Positions 1 to 12,400 of a DNA stretch of 64,000 nt are shown in pieces. Origin of the DNA: Tigriopus japonicus. Its lineage: Eukaryota; Arthropoda; Copepoda; Harpacticoida; Harpacticidae. The notes under the pieces were generated by a model. The model searched no databases. It had not been told where the DNA came from and was given only the letters and a program-made list of their open reading frames with translations. Position 1 is the stretch's first letter. The number at the start of each line of letters is the position of its first letter. The DNA is taken from the NCBI GenBank assembly GCA_010645155.1, contig JAAGOF010000023.1, forward strand, positions 118,421 to 182,420. Reading direction: 5' to 3'. Made by a program: the position numbers and the translations under genes.

Positions 1-239
1 ACCAACTTTGCAAAGAGACAAAACTAGGCATAATTCAAGAAATTGTGAAAAATATGTTGCATTGACTTGTTCTAGTAATGTAATGATAGTTTAGCTACAT
101 CAAATAGGATATTATGTTACAAGTTTGGCACATTTGATTGAGAAATGCTGAATTTTGTCTCTTTTCAAGTGCATGCATGCACAGTGCGAGCTAGCCGGGG
201 CAGATGTCGACGCTCTCGCTCCATGAAAAGGCACAACAA

Positions 240-437
240 AGCCACACTTCAATTGCCCTATTGAGCATTGATTGTTCATTTATTTCCTCAATTTTGCCTG
301 GAATATTTTTTGATTCAAATATTCGAGAAAATATTTATTTTTTCCTTGAAAAAGCCAAAATATTTAAAAAAATCGAGGAAAAAGGGATAAATATCTTTAA
401 AATATTTTATATTAAAAAAAAATATTTCCGGGCCCTA
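240..437 (+). mobile_element. Truncated copy of the TAGGGCCC-end hAT-like element
   Basis: The stretch from tgagcattg through the end tccgggcccta is closely similar to 30555-30731, the right part of the element at 30194-30731, including the same terminal GGGCCCTA. No left terminus is present, so the copy is 5' truncated or degraded. Confidence 0.55.
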
Positions 438-1372
438 GTCATCGATCACCAATTACAATTACCAAAATAATTGGTTACTTTTGAGGAGTCCTTCGTCATT
501 GTGAGATTGTGTGTGTTTTTGCCAAAAGTCAAATAGCGCCAATCAAACTGAAAGACTTTGGTACCTGAGAGGTGCAAGTAATCAATGCGTACGTTTGTCA
601 TTCTACAGAAGCTACAACGCATTTGATTTATTGTACAACACCTTCAACCGGGTTTAATCCGGTGTCAAATGTACCCTTAAGATGATTAAGTTTTCCTTCA
701 ACTTGACCTTGATGGCAAATCCTGGTAAGATGATGATAAGTTAGCACCTCTTTTGGACATTCGTTCGCTTTTTTTGTCAAGTCTACAAACCCAAGGCCAT
801 GAAAATGCATTCCTCCCCAAGGCCAAATTAACCCAATCAAATGACGTGAGCAAGTAAGCTTATTTTATAAGTATTGTCTCAATAAAGTACGAGAATCAGT
901 TTTTGAACTCGTGTTGGCATGACATGTCTCATTTTGTCATCGGTCCATTTTTCCCTTTGAGCCACCCACGAAAACAAGGTTCCAATGGAAACCACGATCA
1001 TGTATGTTACTTTGGTAAATACACTGGAAGTGCGTGGAAGTGTCCCTTGAGGGAATTGTGGATCCGGGTCATGATTTAGCTAAGCTGGCTTTTTATGAGG
1101 AATCTCAGTTGAGTCGAAAGTTAGTGGGAAATTGAAGAAATTTCGAGTACCTCTGGTTTACGATAAAAGGATAGAAAAATATTGCTGACACTAATCCGAG
1201 TTTGACGACAAATTTTGGACCACCTCCCACACGAGCACCAAGGACCAAAAAGTAGTTTTGAAAATGTTTTCAGAGCTTATTGTCTCCTACTGATTTGTAA
1301 ACGTTTTCCACGAAAGTACTCATTTGGCGTTTAAATGAATTGTAAACCATGTTTTGTTTAAAGGTTTGTTAA

Positions 1373-1591
1373 TTGGGTCCTTTAAGGAGCAGCTGACTGG
1401 GAGGTCACAGTACATAAGACTGGGAGGTCACCTTAGTAATACAGCTCGAGAAATTGCACCCTGACACAAACATGTGACCCATTTTCGAGCTTCTATAGGT
1501 GTATTGGACACATTAGAACAGAAATTTTGTGCATCAAAGATCAAAGGTTGCACGTGATTTCCATTTCACTGGTTGCGCTTGAAGGACTCAA
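1373..1591 (+). mobile_element. MITE-like element, GTCCTTTAA-end family, copy 1
   Basis: A 219-bp unit is bounded by imperfect inverted ends: TTGGGTCCTTTAAGGAGC on the left, and the right end reads TTGAGTCCTTCAAGCGC in reverse complement. It contains a direct repeat of actgggaggtcac separated by about 13 bp. Related copies occur at 17493-17649, 49431-49625 and 58648-58865. No target duplication was resolved and it has no coding capacity. Confidence 0.6.
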
Positions 1592-1967
1592 TAGGGTAAT
1601 AATGAAATTAATAGGACAGGATCGGAAAAGCATGACGTTCTAATAATATAAGTTGGCGAGATACTCAAAGTGTAGAGCTTTGGATATTCAGCACAAACTA
1701 CCCCCAGATTTCTCAATTCTAGCTAAGCAGGCAGACCGCCGTGACAGTGCGGAGATCCGTGACCTCTAGATGACGCAGGCTGTATTTTCTGAATTGACTC
1801 TGAGAATCGAACTTCAAAAAGGATATTTGCGTTACAAACACGGTGGCGCACTCTATGACATTCCTTATGAAACATCATTTTTACCAATGTTGTTAGGTAA
1901 TCCCTCATAGAGGGCGGTTTTGTCGACGTCAAAATTGAGATATCTCTATTTTATTTATCTATGATAT

Positions 1968-2080
1968 TCAGACTTGGTGTAGTGGTTAGCTCAGCTTTCG
2001 GTAGTGAGAGAGGTCCCAGGTTCGATTCTCCACACCGACACTACTCAAGGAATCCTTACACGCTAATTCACACCCAAAGA
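1968..2080 (+). mobile_element. tRNA-derived SINE, family A, copy 1
   Basis: The head has a pol III A box TGGTGTAGTGG at 1975-1985 and a B box GGTTCGATTCT at 2019-2029, 44 bp apart. The acceptor stem pairs only partly (about 4 of 7), so it is a tRNA relic rather than a functional tRNA. The body continues with caaggaatccttacac and cacaccca, which recur in the copy at 40340-40664. Confidence 0.65.
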
Positions 2081-4648
2081 TGGAAAACCAATTTGATACC
2101 GGACATGATACTGCCAACCAGAAAAACTGGATCCATCCAACAAAAAAAAAGTTTTACAAATCTCTTTCTTTTTCGCCTCGATTTTTTTTCCAAGGCCCTT
2201 CCATTTACCCAAATTTTCATCAACATGGGCTTGTTTTCACGACTTTTAATTGGGTCCTTTAATCCTCGCAAGTGTTGCTTTGCTTAAATCACACGTAGTT
2301 GACACTAAACCTGAAAGTCCTTGTGAACGTTTTCGCGTTTTTTTACCCTTTTTATCCTCAATAACCCCTCTATGTAAAATCCATTTAAATATCTTCACAA
2401 CTCATCAGAACATTACAAATGAGAAGAGTTATCAAGTCAAAAAGATTAACGAAAATTTCAAGTCCGGGCGAAATTGTCCAATGTGAGGTCATTTCGGAAT
2501 AAAATTCTCAATGTTGGTACATTAATCAGGTGGGAGTCATCAAACATAAGAACTAAGAAAGAGAAAAAAAAACAATAAATCATTTCCTGGCTGGGCTTAT
2601 CCCCTGATGCAAACCTTTTGGAACCAAAGTTTTCCGTTTGGTCCTTGACCAACATGTTTTTTTTAGTCCAGGAAATATTCAACAATCTAATGACGATTTT
2701 TTGCACTAAAAAATGCATGAAACAGCATAAACGCTCTGGTCTTCCCACTTAAGGCGACCCCAAATGAACTGGAACAATAGCCATCCTTGGCTGAGAGCTT
2801 TAAAGATAGAACTTCAGAGGATGGTTCAAATTGAAAGAGCAGACTCAAGGCCATTTTTTGCCTCTTTCTCGGTTTTCTTGGGAATATTTTTCAGCCGTTC
2901 GCAATTGTTTCAAAAACTTATCGGAGCTTAAAATGCCGGTTTTTCAACCAGGACTCGGGTTTTGATCGTATGCCATAATTTTTCTTATGAAAAGTAGTCT
3001 TACCGCGATGAGTGATGCCCAAAGTTGCTCAAACACGAGCTTGATATTGATTTTGGAATGAAATCGGAGAAGCAAATTATGTAAAATAGACATTGCAGAT
3101 CTCGAATTCAAACTTTACTATCCTTTATGTTAAAAGTGCCCTTTTACAGCAAATGTCAGGCATTTGGAATGTTTAACCGGTATTCTGATTTGTAGGTAGC
3201 TGACAGAATAAGTCAATTATTGTATCAATTTTCAATACCCTCATGAAATACCTTTGACAACTTCCATAATATCCTGCCAACGTTATTAAACCTGTTATAA
3301 TCATCCCTCCTTAACCAAAATGTAGAAAAATTGGTTCACAAACTTACCATTGACTAAATCGACAACACAATTCGAATTCCCGTCCGTATCCCAGTCAAAA
3401 GAAGTACACAACACCTTTATTTGAACTCTAATCCGGACCAATGGCACCAATTTGGATCGATTTCTGTTCCACCTGCCCTACCAAACAGCTGTCTATGTCA
3501 GTCACTCAGTCAGTAGGATTGCTATCTTGAAACATGAAGTGAGTGAGTCAAGCACTTGAAAGAGGTATCAAGTTAGTAGTACGAAGGACTACATATCGAT
3601 GGACAGAGCAAAGAGAGGGATCTAGGTGGAGCAACAAGCATAAAGTGAATACCTGTATGGCCAGGGTCCCTTTCAAGCTTCATTTTGGGTACACCCCAAG
3701 AAGAGGGGTAATGTTGATGGGACCGATGAGATTTTTTTGCCAAAAATAGCTATTATTTGGGACTGTTTTGCACTCAATTTATTTCAAATCTAAGACATTT
3801 ATCTTAGCCTACTTTCCATTAACAATGTGTGATTATAAACTACCAATACTATTTATAAACTTTTGAGAGGTTAGAGTGGAATATTTAATAACAAAAACAT
3901 TTAAACTTTAAAGAAGGAAATCCTATAGAATGCTCTTCATTTTTTTCTCGTAAAAGAGATGATACTAACCCAATACCAATATCAGAAGAGCTTTAAATAA
4001 AAAAAAACAGCATCAGATGGCTTCAAGGACAGGTGCCTTCTCTAGTTCCACGTATCGCAAATATCGGTTGGTTCCACTTTTATTGAAAATTAGGTGTAGT
4101 TAAGACGAATTCAGTCTGGGATTCTGGATTCTCGTGGCCCAATGGCTAGAGACATGTCAAAGCCCAAACTCATTCTCTAACAAACCTGACACAGATTGTT
4201 ACAAATATCCGTTCTCATTTTGGATTTTGAACCAGCTTGGAGCAACCCAAAAAGATACTATCCCTCATGTAGCAAACCCAAACTCAGGAAATCCCAAGCC
4301 TAATATTGACCCATCTCTAACCATTTGGCCCCAGAAAACCCCAGCAGAATTCGTCTGACTAGTCTGAGAATACATACCCCCTAAGCCTCGAAACGAGAAA
4401 ATGTGTGAGGTGCTCAATCAGTTCTAAAATTAAAGGAGGCTCAAAAAGGTACCAAGACTCATTAATTATCAGTTTGAAATAAGGTATAAGGCGTTGACTT
4501 GCCTAGATTTCAGTAATGTTTTGATTCACATGCCTATTGATGAGAACTTTTTAAAATCACATTTCAGTTAATTTTTCTTCTCTAAAACTGTCTACACTTG
4601 CTCATTGAAACGAAAAACACATGAATTAAATTTCACGAGATGTAGAAC

Positions 4649-5300
4649 AATGGGGAATGCAGGGGGAGGTTTAAGTGATCTCTTCAAAAATCTTATCGCG
4701 GGCGGATGAAAAAAGAGAAAAGGCTTGTTCGTCAATGTAAGATTTTGGTCAGTGCAAGGGTTTTCGCGTTTTACAGACCGCCCTTATGACTTAGATGCTA
4801 CAAAAAATGTCGAATTGCCAGTATGGACATTTTGACTCTCGGTTTTGTAAGAATTTGCAAAATTATTCTATTGATTAAAAAATGGCAAGCACTTAAAAAA
4901 GACCTTTGATATTGAAGAGAAACACGTACAAAAAACGGCATTTTGTTTGATACCATGATAGTTTTGGAGCTTTACAATACAAATCAGTGCTTATAACATC
5001 ACTTACACGTGTACTTACCCAAAAAAAGTGGCCTTTTGTTGAGAATTTTCTCGTGCAAGAACGAGCAAATAAAGTGTGCATTTTTTTCCAAAATCCTAAC
5101 CCAAAGGTGTTCAAACTTGCAATTCGACATTTTTAATGGCATCTAATTCACAAGGGCGGTCTGTAAATTGCGAAAACCCTTAAACTGCCCAAATTCTCAC
5201 GAGCCACCCACTGTTGCCAAACAAGCCTTTTCTCTTCTTTCATCCGCCCGCGATACGATTTTTGAAGAGATCACTCAAACCTCCCCCTGCATTCCCCATT
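4649..5300. mobile_element. Foldback element with about 180-bp inverted arms
   Basis: The left arm (about 4649-4825) and right arm (about 5113-5300) are imperfect inverted complements over roughly 180 bp, ending in aatggggaatgcaggggga and its complement. The spacer is about 290 bp and AT-rich. No coding frame or clear target duplication was found. Confidence 0.65.
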
Positions 5301-5965
5301 CAAATCATTTGAAGTTATGGGAACCCTGAATCAACACCCTTTGTTTTGTTTTGAAACTGCTCCCTCTGTCGCCAAAGCAGTGCTTCCACATGTTGCGTAT
5401 GCAAGCAAGTTTTGCACTTTTTAAACTTGTTTCTGAAGTGTTAAGACTCTTAAGTTTTTTTCAGGTTTGAGAAATGGTGGCAAGTGTCAAAATTTTAAGT
5501 CAACAAAGATCATCTAGATGACTTTTCTTCAAAAACAATTCATCGTTTAATTTCAGTCTTTTTACACAATCGTAATTTTTCTGTCTGAGAAATGTCCCAA
5601 TGTGTGTGTTAGTATGAAATGAATCAGTAACTTCAACTTAAATGCGAAACTTTCACGAATAATAATTCTTACAAGGGAGGATTTACGTACATGTAATGGG
5701 CAACTCTTGCTCCTCACTTTACATTTCAATTCTTCCAATAATTCATCATGTCTTTAGTAATGCAATGCCATCTCAAAGAATTAGAATTAACTTTGAACAT
5801 TCGTTACATTTTCAAGCCTTTTAGTTGTTTTTCTTTTTAAAAGCTTGGAGTCTTGAGTTTGTTCTTCTGATTTCTCACAATTTTCGGCCCCTTTTTGCAC
5901 TTTTTCATCGTAATTTACATAAACACTGTTGATGTTCCAAGCAAAATATATAAAGTAAATGCAAC

Positions 5966-6470
5966 ATGAGTGAAACCCCAGAACTAATACAAACTAATAA
6001 TGCATCATCATTGCCCGCCATTCAAGAATCACCCACTTTCTCGGAATGTCTCATTTGTCAAACTTCGTTCAAAAGCTCAACAGGCACCCATTTAGATTCC
6101 TTAATCACCAAAGATACTTATTGTCGTGAGGTTTTAGCCGATTTACTCTCAATATCAAGTGATTTCGAGCCTCAAAAGGCCGCTCAGAACCGCCTATGCG
6201 GCTCATGTCTCTTCCAAGTCATCAAATATTGGGAATACCATCAACTGATCCAAGAAATCCGACGAGACATTAAGTCCAAATTTGATTTCACCCGAATTCT
6301 CGATGCCCAAAATCCTGAAACAGTCATTGATAATAACCCAAAACCAGGACCAGAAGCCATTTTGGCCGAATCTGGCGTGAGATTATCGGGGGTTTGGAAG
6401 TCGGAACGGCTGCCCGTGGAATCACCCGAGTTTTGGCGACATCTGGTGGGCCACGATGAAACAAAGTGCG
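5966..6470 (+). CDS. Zinc-finger gene exon 1 (ZAD domain)
   Basis: This exon encodes residues 1-168 plus one base. It contains the four-cysteine ZAD: ECLIC near residue 28 and LCGSC near residue 78, followed by a helix-like stretch rich in W, Y and I. The donor is gtgagg at 6471 (phase 1). Reading through the donor would add about 19 residues and then stop at 6529. The first in-frame ATG after an upstream stop was taken as the start. Confidence 0.88.
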
Positions 6471-9400
6471 GTGAGGGCATTTTTATGATAGTGATAAAAA
6501 AACACTCCTGTGCACCATGTGGTGCATGATTGGTTGGGCTGAACAAAAGTGCAAAAAGAATATGCAAAAGGATTTCGAACACTGAGTCTCAATTAAATCT
6601 GGAAAATACAACTTTTCGAAAAATAGCTCTGTTGCAGAAAGAAACTCTTTGCATTTCAACCGTCAACAACTTTAAACATTTGTTCAATCAATCAAAATTG
6701 GGGCCCATGAAGGTTACAAAAGCATTCACAGGAAAATTTGGAAATTTTTCCAAGTCAAAAAATGGTTGTAAACTTGGCTGTTTTAAGTATTGCGTTCGTA
6801 GCATAGAGGCATAAGAATGTGCTCTTGTAATAAAGTGAGAGCATGAAAAGCAACAACAAAAAAAAACCAAATGACTGAAGTTTCACGTCAATGACAATTT
6901 GATGTCATTGTAAATGCTTTTTGCATTTTGAGTCAAAAACTCCTTTACCTTGAGCTGATTGCTTTTCACAATTTCATTCTTTCTCGATTTAACGATATTG
7001 TCCGTCACCCCAAAAATACATCGATAAAATGAAATTTATTGTTAAATCGAGTCGTTGTCGTACAAAGTTGGTAACCCCAAAAATTATCGTGAAATCGAGA
7101 TTTATCGTTTAATTGGAGATCGCAAAGAAACTACCTCAACACATTTGCAGAAACTAATTGAAGTCGCCCTGTCAACTGCCAATACTTGAAGTACAAATGT
7201 CAAAGAAAAATTTTGAAATCATTGGTCAATGGACATTCATATTTAAGACTCTCAGAGAAGCTTTAACTGATTTCCCTGCAAAGAATGAAACGTCAGCATT
7301 AGGCAATTAGAAAAATCATCATTCATTTTTGCGTGATTTGGTTAAAAAAGTGCTCGTTCAATGTTGCACCTTCTTGGCTGAAGTGTTCGGTTTCTGATAA
7401 ATTGACTTTCGGTTTATCATCACTTTTTTAATACATAACCGAATCAAATTCTCAGAATCATTCTCACTGAGTTTTAGTAGATAATAATTAGCCTTCCAGG
7501 AGAAGTCAAACAGTAACAAGTTGGTGTTTTTTTAACCAAAATGGATTTTGCAAGCCTTGAAAAACAACTTGAGCAAAATACACTTAAGACGCAGGAAATT
7601 ACTAATTAAAACCAGAGATGGGTACTAAATCGTTAAATATAAATGCCAGAGGTTCATTCCAAAGATTCCAAAAATGTTCATTAATAGCTCATTGTTTTGA
7701 TTTGAACTAAACTTTAAAATTGCTTTTCTATCCCATATTTTCCCCCAACTACCATTTCACCTCCCATATTTAGGAATTAAGCTTAAGGATATGCTACAAA
7801 AGAATGCTTTACTTGCCATTAAATGCACATATTGGCATAATTTGCAAGATGTTCCTGATACAAAATTGGTTGAACAACAAAATTGGAAACTATGCATCAA
7901 CTATTTCAATTAATTTTGCCGATAATATTTGGCTGATTGTTTACTGTGTGACCAAGATCAATATAAATTAGTCATTTCAAATCCGCATCTGAAATGTGTC
8001 ACAATCCGCTAATATCGTTTGCAACTACGTAGTTGCAAACGAACCTAAAAATCTAAAAAGAACCATCATTGGTTTTTTGGAACTAGCAATTTCATTTTCC
8101 TGATGACATTATTTCTGCAGATTTTCTTGCCAACTCAGTGTTATTTTGCATGTGGCATGTTGTTAGGGTGTATTGTGGATGGAAATTCTCATCAGGAAAA
8201 TGCATTTTGGACCTTGTCAACATTGTTATTCGTTGTGCAGTTCAAAATTGAAGAAACCAATGAGAAAATGCATTGCCAACATCTGTCGACAAACTGCGTC
8301 AAAAATTGCGTCCTTGACGACTTATCTCATTCACTAAACGTATGGATATCATCAAAAATCCCATTATCATCAATCTTTTTGGGAATATCATTTTATTTCC
8401 GATTCCTCCAAGAAATCGAAAACACAGCTTTTATACTCATAATCGCTGAAATGTTGTATTATTTGTTCATAATAGATCTCTGCGTTTAATCGAGGTCTAC
8501 TTCAACAGCATGTACGAGCTTCATTAAAACACGATTTTACAAAAACCTCGTGATTGATGAAAACCTGGATTCCTGTGGTCAGGAATGACTAGGGACGGGC
8601 AAAAAGTGCAAAAAAGATTTTTGGTAGCATAAAATAGTTTAAAACCCGAAGTTAAAGCCCGAAAAACTAGTTTTTCGGGTTTTTTGCACTTTCCGCCTTT
8701 AATTGCGCTTTTTATTCGCGAATTTGGCCAAAATAGATTTGCAAATAAATATTATTTATTCTCATATCACAAAAGTTCAGACAAGTTATATGATATCAAA
8801 CAAAATATCAAGTTGAATAATAGAACAAGAATGTTGGAAAATTTTAAGGTGAAAGTTGACCAGCTCATATTTATTATAGCTCGATTGTACCTGAATATGA
8901 GCTTTTTTCCGTTAACAGCAGAAAAAAGTGCATTTGTGAAATGCAAAATATTTTTGCATTTGTGTAATGCAAAATATTTTTGCATTTGTGTAATGCAAAA
9001 TATTTTTGCATTTGTGTAATGCAAAATATTTTTGCATTTGTGTAATGCAAAATATTTTTGCATTTGTGTAATGCAAAATATTTTTGCATTTCAATATTTT
9101 AGTGTAGTATTTTGATAAAAATGATTTAACTTATCTTTATGTCGAGTATTTTCAAATTCAGCTTTTATTGTGTACACAAATCGAGGGAATTGATATCATC
9201 TGACCAGTTTGCTAACCTATTTCATAAAGACAAATCAAAACATTAAAAAAATACTTTGGCCCACGAAAGGCTGACGTACTTTAGGTTAACAGCATCAGAA
9301 TCGAATCTTTTGCTCTTCAAGATTGACTTTTATTTTCCTTTGGACCCAAATACTTCTAGTTCATGACGTTTAAAGATATGGAAAAGGCTCAAAGGTTTCA

Positions 9401-12400
9401 AGGACCATATAACCTTTCAAAACTTCGCAAAAATCTTTTGAGCTCTGTGAATAAACTTAAGTCTTGCAACGTACGTTATGTCTCAAGCAAAAATAGGCTA
9501 AATTTAATTCAAAATAATCCGCCTCCTTGCTAGAGCTTCAATTAAGTCGGCTAGGCCTTCACTTCTTCGCTTTAGTATAATCGCATAAATTCCCATAGCC
9601 GAGTTTGAATTAATCCCTAAAATTATGACAACAAAGCACATTCATGTTCATGACGAGAAATGGGTTCAAACTGAGGCTCACTCATTTTCCGGGTAAAATT
9701 CCCCTACCTCGACATAATCTCTTGGGAAATGACTTGAGCACATGTTGAATATCAAGAGAGCGAAACGAAATGATGACTTGTTAGTTAGAACACGCCTTTA
9801 TATTTTGCAGACATCCTGCTGCGAACCAAGATTTTGAGAGGCCGATATCCCAACTGCCTATTCTTGGCTAGCCCTCAGGAAGAAAGTCCTCCAAAGAGTC
9901 GCCAAGTTGGATCTGGGGAGTCCACTGTGGACAAAGATGGTTCCTGGCATCTCAATGAACCCAGGGAACGGCCTCCCAGGAATATTAGGAAATATTGCTG
10001 TGCCAACAAGACTTGTGGACTTGCTTTGTGGACCATTATTCCACAACAACAATGGAACAAAGACCATATGGAACAACATGTAGTGGAGCTTTTGATTCAA
10101 GGCAATTCTAACCATGAAACTGGGTTGGATAAAAGTCGAACTCGCTTTGAAATGACTCGGCAAGAATTCATCCAAGATCACATTTGCGAATTCTGTTGTG
10201 AAGAGTTCATGAATGGAGCTAATCTTGACTCCCATATGAGGACCCATGAGGAGAATCAAGCCAAAGATGCCGTGGACCAAGAGGATGCTTTAATTATCAG
10301 CCGAGGTTAGTAGTATTTTCCTTTCACAATATGGTAATGTGAGCTTTGTTCAAATCCTACTCTTCTATGGAAGAAGAGCCTTTTCAAGCTTTTGACTTTC
10401 AAGCAGCTGTCAATTTGGGGAAAGAATTTACGAATGGACGGGCTATACCACTAAAATTCAGAAAATTGAAATAGATCCGGGTCCTTTTTCAAAGAGGTAT
10501 TAGACAGATTTGTGTTAAATAGTTAGGAGGGCCCAGATCTGAGCCTGAAAAATTAATGGGGAGAGCTGTGATCGCTTGCAGAAGCACTCAGGGTCCTTGG
10601 ATCATTTTTTGATAATTAATTCCTTTCTTACTTGAAATTATGATTGGAGCTGATTTTGTGAGCATCCCCACTCTGATTGTTCTATGCTGGGAGAAATGTA
10701 CTAATACAGGGTGGCCCAAATACCGCATCAAACCATGATCAACAAGGTCATGATAAGTTGAAGTTTCTTATAAATATAAGTTAACATGAAATTATTGTCA
10801 GGGTTCATCCCATCATCTATATTGACAACATTTTTTGTCACCTTGGTCAAAAATGCTCCATTCCAAAAGTGACGTTATGTAAAAATTCAGATCCCGGTTT
10901 ATTGGTAAATTCTGAAAATGAACTCAGTTGAGCTCTTTTGTTGCAGAAAGGACTAACAAGTCAGTTGTATTCCGGACAGTAATTCAACATTGGTGAAGTA
11001 TTTGTAAAAAAAGTGAGCATCTTAAAGGCTAATTGCGGCCTAATTATCGAACCTTAGATATAAAGAATCGGTTCACCTTTATTTCTTGGGAATGTACTTT
11101 GAATTATATTGAAGGACCGGTTATAAAAAAGAGGGCTCATAAATAGCAAGCATGAGGTCTTTTATCTGAATTTCCTTAGTAACCTTCCTCGCTCACAAGT
11201 TTTTAGTCGCTCCATCAAGTGCCAAGAGTTTAGAAAAGAGAACGGGTTCCAAAATTCACTAAAACTTGAACTGACAGTTTCAATGGATTCGTGTGCACAT
11301 TTCGCCCTTTTTTACACCCTTCCAGAACAAATTTGCTCTATTTTCGTTTGACTGAGAATCTCTAGCCTTCAAAAGTTCAAAATGATACCTAGTGAGTTAT
11401 TGTGTGGAACGTGGGTGTGTGTTCACTTCCACTTTTATGATTAGGTTTGAACGGGAAGAAAAGTTTTGGGTGCTGGGTAATTTCACCGCTTTGCATGAAC
11501 CAACTCGATTTTGACATTTGAATCCTCGCATTTGAACTCTTTTACGTCGGTATCAATAAAATTGCACTTTTTCATAACACTTTGAACAAAGTCTCTTTCA
11601 ATTTGATTGGTTTTCAACTACGCAATTCGTCTCAATGTTATCGTTTCAGAGAGGCTCACTCACCTCTGAACCAGTTCCACTTTGTTTAAAGTGTATTTTC
11701 AAGGAGGGAGCCAGTCAGTGCTACAAAAGGTCAAAGTTCACCTTGATGCCAACTTCACCTGCTCTAGTGGTTCAATGAGGAAGTTGTCTAAGATTGAAAT
11801 CGACCATCACACATCATGTTTACCGAGTGAACGATTCTTCTTTGAAGACCTTGTATCGACAGTAGAATATTTGCCATTCGTGCGGAACAAAAATTGAGAA
11901 TGGCTGAGCAACTTACGACGGAGACGTGAAAAAGTAATGATGGTTGCTATTTTTTTTAATCTCTGTGTGATATTTTCTTACTTTATGGTTTGCCGCACAA
12001 TTAAGTCAAAGTTCTACACTTCCCTAGATAGGACAATCTTTAATATCATTAAGAGCGGAGAAATACATGTGCAAAAGCATTCGAGCAAAGCACCAACATC
12101 CAAAATTTTACTAGAAGTTCTCTAGCATGCCAACTAATTATCAAGCAATTATTTCTGGTCGCTCGTTTAGCGTAAAGTCTCCATATTTTGCGCTTTTGGG
12201 GTCTGGTTGGCGCGAAAAGGAACATATTTTCTCTAACAAATTGCGCTTTTTCCAATATTCTTATAAGGGGTACTACGGCGTACTATGATCCAAGAGTCCA
12301 ATGGTGTGAAAAAATCGTTCAGAATTAAAATAATCAAGAACTTTTTCAACATGAAGACGAGACTTTGTACTGTATTAATTATATTTTCGTACTTACTGTA

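Larger units (their letters stand above)
1..5965. other. Intergenic region upstream of the zinc-finger gene
   Basis: I see no convincing coding exon. Short open frames have no domain or splice support. The identifiable contents are repeats listed separately: an hAT-like end near 240-437, an inverted-terminal-repeat element at 1373-1591, a SINE head at 1968-2080 and a foldback at 4649-5300. The stretches 444-1372, 2081-4648 and 5301-5965 show nothing I can name. A promoter for the zinc-finger gene must lie upstream of 5966 but is not evident. Confidence 0.6.
6471..9810 (+). other. Intron 1 of the zinc-finger gene
   Basis: This 3.3-kb GT-AG intron carries a pogo-like MITE (6982-7119), a 28-bp perfect palindrome (8015-8042), a 22-bp perfect palindrome (8658-8679) and a 26-bp tandem array (8929-9091). 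I recognise nothing coding. The AT-rich frame at 8103-8489 has no domain. Confidence 0.7.

Noticed and set aside
628..840. Minus-strand frame resembling the start of a Ty3-type integrase core (PWGGMHFHG...)
   Set aside because: Only one short motif fits; the expected zinc-binding segment is absent upstream and no flanking LTR is seen.
1968..2040. Functional tRNA gene
   Set aside because: The acceptor stem pairs poorly, no proper anticodon arm can be folded by eye, and the sequence continues into a SINE body shared with another locus.
4131..4145. A-box-like TGGCCCAATGG suggesting another tRNA or SINE
   Set aside because: No B box at the expected distance and no stem pairing.
5947..5955. TATATAAAG just before the zinc-finger start codon as a TATA box
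   Set aside because: It lies about 12 bp upstream of the ATG, too close to place a start site and 5' UTR.
8103..8489. 128-codon open frame in intron 1
   Set aside because: Hydrophobic AT-rich composition, no domain, no splice sites in phase with the flanking exons.
8767..9063. Overlapping minus-strand repeat proteins (CITQMQKYFALHKCKN type) across the 26-bp array
   Set aside because: They arise because the 26-bp unit happens to lack stops in several frames; there is no independent coding evidence.
10708..10724. Mariner/Tc1-type terminus (acagggtggcccaaat)
   Set aside because: No matching inverted end or clear transposase frame nearby.
11650..11897. Possible extra zinc-finger exon after a good acceptor (tcgtttcag)
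   Set aside because: In the required phase it hits a stop within a few codons; the open frame there is in another phase and has no Cys/His pattern.
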